Shown in pieces: positions 8,468 to 17,500 of a stretch of DNA of 64,000 nucleotides. The DNA is from Cellulomonas soli. Lineage in GTDB: Bacteria; Actinomycetota; Actinomycetes; Actinomycetales; Cellulomonadaceae. The position numbers and the translations under genes are program-made. Location of the stretch: contig NZ_JACBZJ010000001.1 of assembly GCF_013409305.1 (NCBI RefSeq), positions 806,001 through 870,000 of the forward strand. The letters are read 5' to 3'. Position 1 is the first letter of the stretch; every line of letters begins with the position of its first letter. A model generated the notes under the pieces. The model had not been told where the DNA came from and did not search any database. It saw only the letters and a program-made list of their open reading frames with translations.

Positions 8468-8550
8468 CCGGCTCCCGCTGCGTTCCGACCGGCGACCACT
8501 CCGAGCGCCGACCGGCTCCGGCCGCCACCACGAGGGCGATGCCCGGGGGA

Positions 8551-8988
8551 TCAACCGAGCCGGACGACCGCCTGGGCCTTGCCGAGCACGCGCGTCCCGT
8601 CGACGGAGACCGTCAGGTCGATCCGTGCGGTCCGGGCCTCGAGGTCCAGCGCTCCGACCGTCGCGACGACGTCGACGGCGACCTCGCCCGGGTCTGGCAC
8701 GGGCACGGGGCGCGTGAAGCGCACCTGGTAGTCGAGCACCGCACCCGGGTCGCCCAGCCAGTCGGTCACGACCGTGACGGCCGCGCCCATCGTCCACATG
8801 CCGTGCGCGATCACACCGGGCAGGCCGACCGAGGTGGCCACGCGTTCGTTCCAGTGGATCGGGTTGAAGTCGCCGCTCGCCCCGGCGTAGCGGACGAGCC
8901 TGGCCCGGTCGACGGTGACCTGGCCGGAGACGACCTGCTGACCGACGCTGAGGTCGGTCGCCGCTGGAAGGCCGGGACGGTCGCTCAT
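8551..8988 (-). CDS. hadB: MaoC-type dehydratase, HadB-like subunit
   Basis: A 145-residue hotdog-fold protein. GASGDFNPIHWNERVA carries the catalytic Asp/His hydratase-2 motif, followed by GVIAHGMWTMG. It is expected to pair with the gene upstream to form a (3R)-hydroxyacyl-thioester dehydratase acting in fatty-acid elongation. The start overlaps the stop of hadA by 4 bases, so the two subunits are translationally coupled. In mycobacteria HadAB serves FAS-II mycolate synthesis; in this lineage without evidence of mycolates the exact substrate is open. Confidence 0.88.
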   Translation of the reverse strand: MSDRPGLPAATDLSVGQQVVSGQVTVDRARLVRYAGASGDFNPIHWNERVATSVGLPGVIAHGMWTMGAAVTVVTDWLGDPGAVLDYQVRFTRPVPVPDPGEVAVDVVATVGALDLEARTARIDLTVSVDGTRVLGKAQAVVRLG

Positions 8989-9437
8989 GCGGCGTCCTCC
9001 GGTCGGACCGCGAGCGTCGAGACGACCGTGGCGACCGCCTCACCGGCCTCGGTGGCGATCTCGGCCCGCGTGGTGATCATGGCCAGACCCGCGCGCTCGA
9101 CGATCTGGTCGACGTGCAGCACCGTGACAAGACGATCGCCCGCGTGGATGGGCCGGTGGTGCGTGAACCGCTCGTCGGCGTGCACGACCCGACTGAAGTC
9201 GATCCCGGCGGCCGGGTCCTCGAACAGCTGGGCCTCGGCCCGCTGCGCGATGACGACCGCGAAGGTCGCCGGCGCGATGACGTCCGGGTACCCGAGGGAC
9301 CGTGCCGCCTCGGGGTCCGTGTGCGCCGGGTGCGTGGACCCGACGGCGGACGCGAACTCGCGGAGCTTCTCGCGGGCGACCTCGTAGACGGCGTTCGCGG
9401 GGTACTCACGCCCCGCGTAGCCGGTGTCGACGCCCAT
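8985..9437 (-). CDS. hadA: MaoC-like dehydratase, HadA-like subunit (non-catalytic partner)
   Basis: A 150-residue FAS1-type dehydratase half with the N-terminal REYPANAVYEVAREKLREFA segment, HPAHTDPEAARSLGYPDVIA and the hotdog helix region HADERFTHHRPIHAGD. It lacks the compact DxNxxH active site seen in its partner, as in HadA, which contributes substrate binding. Order rpmG, hadA, hadB on the minus strand is an actinobacterial arrangement. ATG at 9437 follows directly after rpmG (33-base gap), so it may share the rpmG transcript. Confidence 0.87.
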   Translation of the reverse strand: MGVDTGYAGREYPANAVYEVAREKLREFASAVGSTHPAHTDPEAARSLGYPDVIAPATFAVVIAQRAEAQLFEDPAAGIDFSRVVHADERFTHHRPIHAGDRLVTVLHVDQIVERAGLAMITTRAEIATEAGEAVATVVSTLAVRPEDAA

Positions 9438-9470
9438 GCGATCAGCCCTGACTGCTGCCCGAGGGCAGGG

Positions 9471-9641
9471 TCAGCGGGTCTCGCGGTGGATGGTGTGGCG
9501 GTTCTCGCGCGGGCAGAACTTCTTCATCTCGAGACGGTCGGGGTCGTTCCGACGGTTCTTCTTCGTGATGTAGTTCCGCTCCTTGCACTCCGTGCACGCG
9601 AGCGTGATCTTCGGACGGACGTCCGAGCTCTTGCTGGCCAT
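9471..9641 (-). CDS. rpmG: 50S ribosomal protein L33
   Basis: A 56-residue protein too short for usual ORF lists. It begins [14 protein letters not shown], has one CxxC pair (CTEC) plus a single later Cys, and ends [11 protein letters not shown], the L33 signature. It belongs to the large ribosomal subunit. AGAGGTGG precedes the ATG. A second Cys pair of the zinc-binding form is absent, so it is probably the C- (zinc-independent) form, which in actinobacteria is often a second L33 paralogue. It lies downstream of tRNA-Met and upstream of hadA. Confidence 0.95.
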   Translation of the reverse strand: MASKSSDVRPKITLACTECKERNYITKKNRRNDPDRLEMKKFCPRENRHTIHRETR

Positions 9642-9720
9642 GGTCTTGCCACCTCTCGCACCGCACGGTGCTTACGATCTCGTCGACGCGCGCCGGCCGA
9701 CGCGCGGTGTGTTCCTTGAG

Positions 9721-9797
9721 TGGTAGCGGGAGCGGGACTCGAACCCGCGACACCACGATTATGAGCCGTGTGCTCTAACCACCTGAGCTACCCCGCC
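9721..9797 (-). tRNA. tRNA-Met (anticodon CAT)
   Basis: Full cloverleaf on the minus strand: 5' GGCGGGG acceptor arm, D-arm TAGCTCAGGTGGTTAGAGCA, anticodon loop CTCATAA, T-arm GCGGGTTCGAGTCCCGC, and an encoded CCA at 9721-9723. The D-arm and G-U closing acceptor pair fit elongator Met rather than the initiator, which has three G-C pairs in the anticodon stem. Confidence 0.95.
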
Positions 9798-9848
9798 ACG
9801 GGTGCCTCACGGGCCAAGGCCTACGCCTTGACCCGTGACACACCACAG

Positions 9849-9921
9849 AGCCCCGAAAGGGAATCGAACCCTTGACCTTCTCCTTACCATGGAGACGCTC
9901 TGCCGACTGAGCTATCGGGGC
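9849..9921 (-). tRNA. tRNA-Thr (anticodon GGT)
   Basis: Cloverleaf on the minus strand: acceptor GCCCCGA paired with TCGGGGC, D-arm TAGCTCAGTCGGCAGAGC, anticodon stem CTCC/GGAG with loop ATGGTAA, T-arm AGGGTTCGATTCCCT, discriminator T. CCA is not encoded. It lies 51 bases before tRNA-Met and is probably cotranscribed with it. Confidence 0.95.
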
Positions 9922-10101
9922 AGCGCGTGCAAGGTTACACGGGCCAGGGCGTCACGGCGAAATCGGCCCCCGGACGGCCCTCAGAGAGCCTCTCGAGCGC
10001 CTCCCGAGGGCCGCCGGACGCCCTCCCGGCAGTCGTCCGACAGCCCCGCCTAAGCGTTTCGCCCCTGCCCTGCGCGGCCCCGCGGTGCCAGCATCCCCGC
10101 C

Positions 10102-10638
10102 ATGCAGCAGCAGCCTGACCGACACTCCTTCCCGTCTCGCCCGCCTCGCCCGCCCCGCCCCTGGGCAGCACGCCTCGTGGGTACAGCGCGCGTCGTGGGC
10201 CCTGCGCGGCCCGTCCGCGGGATCCTCGCCGCCGTCGGCGTCCTGGCGGCGCTGGCCGGCACGGCCGGCTGCTCCCCGGACGACGGCGCAGCGGCCGATG
10301 CCGCACCCACCGGGCTGTCCTGGCCGACGGCCGTCGACCCGGCGAGCACCGACGGCACGCTGTGGGTCGTGTGGACCGACGTCGCCCAGGACGCGACCGT
10401 GGCCGGGGCCGAGCTCGCGGACACCGTCGAGGACCTGGACGCGCTCGGCTACAGGACGAGCCCGTGGGAGCCGACCTGCCAGGAGAGCGCCCAGGAGGCC
10501 CTGGGTGGCCTGACGGGCTACGAGGCCCCCGTGGGGGTCGGGCTGGCGTTCAGCTCGGCTCAGGACGCCGGCGCGTTCGACACGCTGTGCGAGGGGACGA
10601 CCGTGACGGTCACCGAGGGCGCGTACACCTGCGGCTGA
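10102..10638 (+). CDS. small secreted lipoprotein of unknown function
   Basis: A 178-residue protein with a long Arg/Pro-rich N-terminus, a hydrophobic signal (about residues 38-55) and a lipobox LAGTAGC with the acylated Cys near 57. The mature part (about 120 residues) has three further Cys, at positions suggesting one or two disulfides, and no domain I recognise. It would be anchored to the outer face of the membrane. It ends at a strong terminator, so it is a single-gene unit between tRNA genes on the other strand. Confidence 0.7.
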   Translation: MQQQPDRHSFPSRPPRPPRPWAARLVGTARVVGPARPVRGILAAVGVLAALAGTAGCSPDDGAAADAAPTGLSWPTAVDPASTDGTLWVVWTDVAQDATVAGAELADTVEDLDALGYRTSPWEPTCQESAQEALGGLTGYEAPVGVGLAFSSAQDAGAFDTLCEGTTVTVTEGAYTCG

Positions 10639-10651
10639 CCCCGAGGACGAG

Positions 10652-10684
10652 AAGACCCCCGGACCGTCGAGGTCCGGGGGTCTT
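10652..10684. terminator. bidirectional intrinsic terminator
   Basis: Perfect 14-bp stem, AAGACCCCCGGACC and its complement, around a GTCGA loop; A/T at both outer ends. It lies between the plus-strand lipoprotein and the minus-strand tRNA-Tyr, which converge here. Confidence 0.85.
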
Positions 10685-10689
10685 GTCCG

Positions 10690-10771
10690 TGGCGGGTGAG
10701 GGATTCGAACCCCCGTAGGCGTTGCCAGCTGATTTACAGTCAGCCCCCTTTGGCCACTCGGGTAACCCGCC
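10690..10771 (-). tRNA. tRNA-Tyr (anticodon GTA)
   Basis: Class II tRNA on the minus strand, 82 bases: acceptor GGCGGGT, anticodon stem CTGA/TCAG with loop CTGTAAA, a long variable arm (CTGGCAACGCCTAC region), T-arm GGGGGTTCGAATCCC and discriminator A. CCA is not encoded. It is followed by the terminator at 10652-10684. Confidence 0.95.
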
Positions 10772-10960
10772 AGGGTGCGTGCCGCCCGGCGCCGAGGTGG
10801 CTGACCACCGCGACCGCGCGAGCAACGTGCGGGTGGAAGGATAGCAACTTCCGGGGGCTGCTCGTGCATCGACCCCCGCACGTGGACCACCCCGACCGGG
10901 GTCGGACCCGCGGCTGCACACGGACGAGCCCGGCGCGAGGCCGGGCGGCAAGGAGAGAAC

Positions 10961-11458
10961 ATGGCGAGCGAGTCCTCGTTCGACGTCGTCAGCAAGGTCG
11001 ACCGTCAGGAGGTCGACAACGCGCTCAACCAGGCCGCCAAGGAGATCGCCCAGCGGTACGACTTCAAGGGTGTCGGCGCGTCGATCACGTGGAGCGGCGA
11101 GAAGGTCCTCATGGTGGCCAACTCCTCCGAGCGCGTGCTCGCGGTGCTCGACGTGTTCCAGTCCAAGCTCATCAAGCGCGGCATCTCGCTGAAGTCCCTC
11201 GACACCGGCGACGACGAGCCGAAGCCGTCGGGCAAGGAGTACCGGCTCGAGGGCCTCATCAAGGAGGGCCTGAGCACCGAGGTCGCCAAGAAGCTCGCCA
11301 AGATCGTCCGCGACGAGGGCCCCAAGGGCGTCAAGACGCAGATCCAGGGCGAGGAGCTGCGGGTCAGCGCGAAGAGCCGCGACGACCTGCAGGCGGCCAT
11401 CGCGCTGCTCAAGGGCGCCGACGTCGACGCGGCGCTGCAGTTCGTCAACTACCGCTGA
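10961..11458 (+). CDS. yajQ: YajQ family nucleotide-binding protein
   Basis: A 165-residue cytoplasmic protein of the UPF0234/YajQ family: [36 protein letters not shown] and the C-terminal [10 protein letters not shown]. YajQ proteins have two ferredoxin-like domains and some bind cyclic di-GMP or nucleic acid; the role here is not settled. AAGGAGAG stands just before the ATG. It is flanked upstream by tRNA-Tyr on the other strand and downstream by a strong hairpin, so it is likely monocistronic. Confidence 0.93.
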   Translation: MASESSFDVVSKVDRQEVDNALNQAAKEIAQRYDFKGVGASITWSGEKVLMVANSSERVLAVLDVFQSKLIKRGISLKSLDTGDDEPKPSGKEYRLEGLIKEGLSTEVAKKLAKIVRDEGPKGVKTQIQGEELRVSAKSRDDLQAAIALLKGADVDAALQFVNYR

Positions 11459-11478
11459 CGACGACCGCCGACGACCGG

Positions 11479-11513
11479 CAGGGGCCCCGCGCTCGGCAAG
11501 CGCAGGGCCCCTG
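11479..11513. terminator. intrinsic terminator between yajQ and the surface protein gene
   Basis: CAGGGGCCC (11479-11487) pairs with GGGCCCCTG (11505-11513), and GCGCT/AGCGC extends the stem inward with one C-A mismatch. It serves converging genes. Confidence 0.8.
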
Positions 11514-11545
11514 GTCAGGTGGCCGACGAGGTCGACGGTGGTGCG

Positions 11546-14500
11546 TCAGTGCCTCAGCGGTGCCGCCCGACGTCGCGCGCGCAGCGCCAGCGCACCGGTG
11601 AGGACCAGCCCGACCGCCAGCGCGGCGAGCAGACCGACCCGCTCGGGTCCGGTCAGGGCGAGCACCTCGACGACGACCGTGGCCGAGCCGGTCGCCGACC
11701 GTTCGGTCCGCGTCGTGCCGTCGGGGTCGGACCACAGCACCTCGGCGACGTTGCGCACGGTGCCGCGCGCGGTCGCCACGGTGCTGACGACCACGCCCGG
11801 GGCGGTGTCCGCCCGACCGAGCCAGCCGTCGAGCGTGCACTCGACCACACCCCCGCTGCCGTCCGCCGCGCGGCCGGTGACCACGCACGACCATGCGACC
11901 GCGCTGCTGCCCGGGGTCGACGCCGGTTCCACCGAGACGACCCGCAGGCCCGCAGGGACCTCGTCGCGCAGCACGGCCCGGTTCGTGGCGCCGAAGCCGT
12001 GGTTCGTGACCGTCAGGGTCCAGTCGACGGGTCCGCCCGGACGGACCACGGTCGTCGAGGCCGACTTCTCGACGCCCAGGTCCGGCGTGCGGGCGACCGC
12101 GCAGTCGATCGTGGCGGGCGGGTAGGCCTGTGCGAGCGTGAGCGTGGGGTTCACCCGGATGGTGACCAGCGCCCCGGCGCGCAGCGCCGCCTCCGGCAAC
12201 GAAGGATCGAGGACCTGGTCCTCCCACGTCGGGGTCTCCCCCGCGCGGACCTCGCGCCAGCCGGGCCACGCGATGCCGACGCCTGCGGCGTCGACCTGAG
12301 CCCCCGGCCACAGGACCGAGCCCGTCAGGGCGCCGCCGGCCCGGATCGTGTCGACGTGCACCGCGGGACCGTCGGGCACCTGGTCGCCGTCGGCGTCGGC
12401 GTACCAGGTCAGCGTCACGGGCAGCGTCGAGGTGTCGACGTCGTGGGCGTCGATCGTGTAGTCGAGCCACGGCGCATCGGCCCGGCAGACGGACGTGAGC
12501 GTCGCCTCGACCCAGCGCACCCGCACGGTCGCGTCGTCGGTGTCGGACCGCTCGGTCGGCACCGGGTCCGGTGAGCCCGTGTCGGTCCAGCGGACCGTGG
12601 CGGTGTTGACGACCTGGTCCACCGCGATGCCGTCGGGCACCCGTGCGTGCACGGTCACCGTCGGTGCGGTCGTGCCCGCCGCGAGCAAGGCGCCGGACGG
12701 GTACGCGCACGACACCGTCTCGCCGACCGTCGGGTTGGTCGGGTCCGTCAGGTCGACCGTGCACGACCACGGGGCCGGTGCGTCCACGCCCGTGACCTCG
12801 AGCTCGGCGGGCACCGGGTCGACGAGCCGCACGTCCGACGTCGCCGCCGGTCCCGTGTTCTGCACGACCAGCGTGTAGTCGACCGTGTCGCCGCCCTGCA
12901 CGTCGCTCGCGTCGGCGTCCTTGGTCAGCTCGAGCACCGAGAACGCGTTCTCGACCACGACCAGGTTGTCCCCGGCCGCGAGCGCGAGGTCGCCGTGGCC
13001 GTTCTGCACGACCCCGTCGACCCGGTACCCGATCGTGGCGCCGCGCGCCGCGGTCTCGGTGACCCGGCAGTCCGCGCCGACCGGCAGGCCCGTCACGGTG
13101 CGGCTCTCGCCGTCGGCCAGGGTGAACGCCGAGTCCTCGGGCGCGAGCGCCAGGTCGAGCCCGTCGAGCGTGCAGCCGAGCTCCATCGAGAACTGCGCCG
13201 CGGCCAGGCCGCCGGTCGCCCCGCCGGCCGCCTTGCTCACCGTCAGGTCCGTCGACTCGTACACGTTGGTCACGGTGACCTGGTTGTCCGCCGCCGACTC
13301 CCCCGCGAGGACCTCGACCGGGGCGGACTCGCCCGCGACCGGGCCGGCCGGGTCGAAGGTCGTGCTGCTCGCACCCTGCGGGTCGGGCTCGGTCACCACA
13401 CAGGTCGCGCCCGCGGGCACGTGCGCGACCTGACCGGTCCACCCGCCCGCGTCCGTCAGGGTCACCCGACCGGCGTCGGGCAGCGTCACGGTCGTGCGCG
13501 GCCCGGCGGGATCGGTCGGATCGGTCGGCACCGTGCAGGCGACCTGCAGGTCCACCGACCCCGCGCCGACCGCGTAGGCGGTGTCGTCCTGGACGACCTT
13601 GCGCACGCCCACCACGCCCTCGGCGAGCTGCACGCCCGCCTTGCGCGGCTGCGAGGTGTACGTCGCGTCCGACGTGCCCCGGAAGCCGAACGTGTTCCAC
13701 GCGAGCAGGCCCTGCCAGTCGTCCGCGTGCAGGTCGTGCGGGGCCTGCATCGTCCACGCGACCCGCACGGTCTGACCCGCGGGGAACGTGCCGTCGGCGG
13801 TACCCGAGAAGTCCAGCAGGTAGGCGAAGCCGGTGACCGTCGTCGGGTCGAGCGGCGGGGCGGCGGACCAGGTGGCGTCCGGACCCGAGGGGTAGCTCAC
13901 GGCCGGATCAGCCACGGTCGTGTACAGGACGGTCAGGGCGGTGCCGGTCGGCGCGGCGTCGAGCACCGGCGTCGTCCCGTCCCACGTCGGACGCCAGTCG
14001 GTGTACCGGTCCAGGCCGGTCACCTCGCCGACGTCGCCGCGCGCGGGCAGCACGTCGACCAGCACCAGCGACGTGCCCGGCACGTTGCCCGACGTCACCG
14101 CGGTCCTCCAGCGCATCAGACCGCCGGGCTGGACGGTGGCCGCGCACGGATAGGCCACGTAGCCGTCGGCGTCGGCCGCGCAGGTGGACCCCGCGTGCCC
14201 GGCACGCGTGTCGCTCGCACCCAGGTCCACGGGCCAGGCACGCACGTCCTTGCGGGACGTGAACGCCCCCGAGCTCGCGACGGTGAGGGGGACCGTCAGT
14301 CGGCAGGTGGCGTCCGCGGTGTCGTAGCCGCGCGTGCCGGTCCCCGCGCTGGAGCACGTCGCGTCGAGAACGGCACGCGTCGAGGACGCCGAGCCGAACG
14401 CCACGGTGTTGCTCGTCGCACCCAGCGCGCTCGAGCGCACGACGAGCGGCAGGGTCACCCGGACGCTCTGCCCCGGCAGCAGCACCGCGCCCGGCTCCCA

Positions 14501-17500
14501 GCGCACCATCACCGCGTGCGCGGGCACGAGCACCCCGTCGATCATGGTCGGGGCGGCCGAGTCGTTGTAGCGCAGCGCCTGCGGCGCACCCAGCAGGTCC
14601 GCGCCGCCGCCGGTCAGCTGCACCGACCACGGCGAGCCACCGGTCCCGGCGACCAGGCCGGTCTCGGTCGTGTCCAGACGCAGCACCTGACCCGAGCCGT
14701 CGACGGGGAGCACGTCCATCAGGACGGGATCGACCAGGTCGGCCGTGCCCGTGTGCGTCGCACCGAGCGTGAAGGACACGGTCGCGCCGGGCAGCACCTG
14801 CCCGGTCGGGGTCTTCGTCACCTGGACCGCGACCGTGCCGGCGCGCACCACGAGCGTGTCGGAGGCCGTGCGGACCGCCGAGGGCAGCCCGTCGCCGTCG
14901 GCCCGCCCGGTGACCGTGTCCGAGACCAGACCGACCGCGCTCGCGCCCGGGTTGGCGACGGTGTCGTCCATCGTCGAGGGCGTGCCACCCGTCGCGGACG
15001 GCGCGCCGCCCGAACGCAACGTGTCGCGCAGCACCGCGGCCAGCGTCACGCGCGCGACCTGCCCGGGCGTGGCCAGCTCGTCGCCGAGGAACACCACGCG
15101 CACGCCGACGACGTCGGCCCACGCGGTCCCGGCGGGCAGCGGGAGCGCGCCGGTCGCCGCGGCGGTCGGGATGCCCGTCGTCCAGGTCCCGCCCGTGACC
15201 GTCAGGTCCGTGCCCGAGGCTGTGAACGTGGCCCCCGTCAGCACGTCGAGCCGGACCTGGGTGGCACCGGTGGGCAGCTGCGTGATCGTCGCGCCCGTGA
15301 GGTCGGTCGCGTCGTAGAACGCGGCGGACGCGTGCTCGGCCGGCTGGGCGCCCGTCACGGCGTCGGCCGCCGGCATCACGGCCGCGTCGGTCAGCGTGAT
15401 CGCGGTCGCCGGGGAGTTGCCCACGTTCTGCACGCTCAGGCGCACGTCGAACGGCTGGTCGGCCGCGATGTCACGGTCGACGGTCGCCCGGGAGATGTCC
15501 TTGGTCACCAGCACGTCCAGGGACGGCGCGCTCACCGTCAGGAAGTCGGTCGCGGTGGCGGTGGCCGGCTGGGGCACGCACGGGTCGACGTCCTCCATCC
15601 GTGAGCCGGTCGCGGTCGAGTCCTCGCACACGCGGGTGTCGGTCGCGGTGGCGAGCGCCTCGTTGCTCACCGGCGACCCAGCGGCGGTGACCGTCACGGG
15701 GTCACCCGTGCCACGCACGGTCGGCCGCAGACGCGTGTCGAGGGTCAGCCGACCGGTCGCACCGGGCGCGATCCGTCCGACGAACTCGACCTGCACCTGC
15801 ACGGCGTCCGCGAGCAGCGCGGTCCGCTGCGCACCGGTCAGGCCGGCCCAGCCGACGTCGACCAGACCGCTGCCCGTGTCGAGCCGGACGACCGTGCGTG
15901 CCGGGTCCGCGCCCGTGGGGGCCGTCGTGCTCAGCGCGGTGATCGTGAACGTGTCGAACGGGTTCGTGCCGGAGGCGCCGAGGGCCGAGGGCTCGGTCAG
16001 GACGAGGGTGTCCACGGCGGCGTCGGGGGTCGCGTTCGTTGCGGTGAGGCTCGCCGTCGCGTGCGGGTAGTCGTCCTCGGGCGTCCCGGCGGTCGGCAGC
16101 GCGAGGTCGTGGGGCGACTGGCCGTAGGCGTCGGCACGCAGCCACGACTTGGTGGCGGTCACCGCCAGGGCCATCGGCAGGATCGTCACGGTGCGCTCGG
16201 CGGCCGGGTTGCCCGCGGTGCCGGCACCGAGCGGGTTCATCGACGCCGCGTCGGCGCCGCCACGGACGAGGCCGTCGTTGACGACCTGGCCGACGCACCC
16301 GTCGAGCGGCGGCGTCGTGCTCGCGCCCGTGCCGCACGCGTTGTAGGTGCGCGCGTCGTTGACCGGCAGGTCGGCGTCCGAGCGCAGCACGTCACGCAGC
16401 TGCACCTGCAGCCGGATCCCCCGGGCGGTGTCGCCCGCGGGCGTCGCGGCCACACCGGGACCGGTCGGCGCGAGCGCGGCACGCCAGTCCCCTGCGGCCA
16501 CCAGGGCGTCGAGCACCGCGGCGCGCTCACCGGCCGGCCGCGGGGCGTAGACGAGACGGACCGCCCACGCGTCGTCGCGGTCCTGGGCGGTGAGCGTCAC
16601 GCCGGGGAACGCGCCCGCGCACGGTGCGACCAGGGTGCACGGGCTGTTGGCGAGGGCTCGCCACTGCGTGCCGTCCCACAGCTCGACGCCGACGACCCGG
16701 TCGAAGACGAGGTACGGGTCCCAGGCGGCGCTGCCGGACGCCGCCTGGCCCGACGTGATCGGCAGGACGCGCTCGAGGTCGAAGGCGTCGAAGAAGGCGT
16801 CCGTGCCGTCGACCCCGGTGCCGTCGGCGTGCGCGAGGTCGCTCACGTCGACCCGGGCGAGGTCGTCCGCACCGTTGGTGCTCCACGCCAGGCCCAACGT
16901 GAGCTGACCGGCGGAGCCCGTGGCACCCTCGGTGACCAGACGGTCGGCGTCCTTGGTCAGCGGGGCGGCGCCGCCCGGGCCGGCGGCGAGACCCGTGACG
17001 TCGTCGCAGGCCGCGGCGGACGTGCCCGAGGCGGACGGGTGCCCGGCGAGCTCCGCCGTGGCCACCGCGCAGTTGGTCAGGGTCGTCCCGCCGGCGAACG
17101 CGGCAGCCGCCCGCACGGCGAACGTCACGTGGGCGCGCACCGTGGCGCCGTCGGTGAACCCGCCCGGGCGGTCGACCAGCACCCGCACGCCCGTGACTGT
17201 CCCGGTGACGGCTGCGTCGGTCAGCGCGTCGGCGAGCGCGAACCCGACCGTGGCCGGCCCGGCCTGGGTGCGCACGGTCTGCCAGGAGCCGTCGGCGAGC
17301 ACCTGGACGGTGAGCGTGTCGCCTGCGGCGACCGGGGTGGCCACCAGCGCGGTCGGCTCGAAGGTGTCCCACCACGCCTGCGACGTGGCATCGGCCAGGC
17401 GCTGCTCGGTCAGGACGAGCGTCGTCGGACGGGCGTTCGCACCGCTCGCGCCACCGACCCGGGCCGTGGCCGCGAGCACCGCGGTCGTCGTGGTGCCGGG

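Noticed and set aside
8468..8550. Terminator between lacI and hadB
   Set aside because: Related CCGGTCGG/ACCGGC blocks are present but no continuous stem could be drawn.
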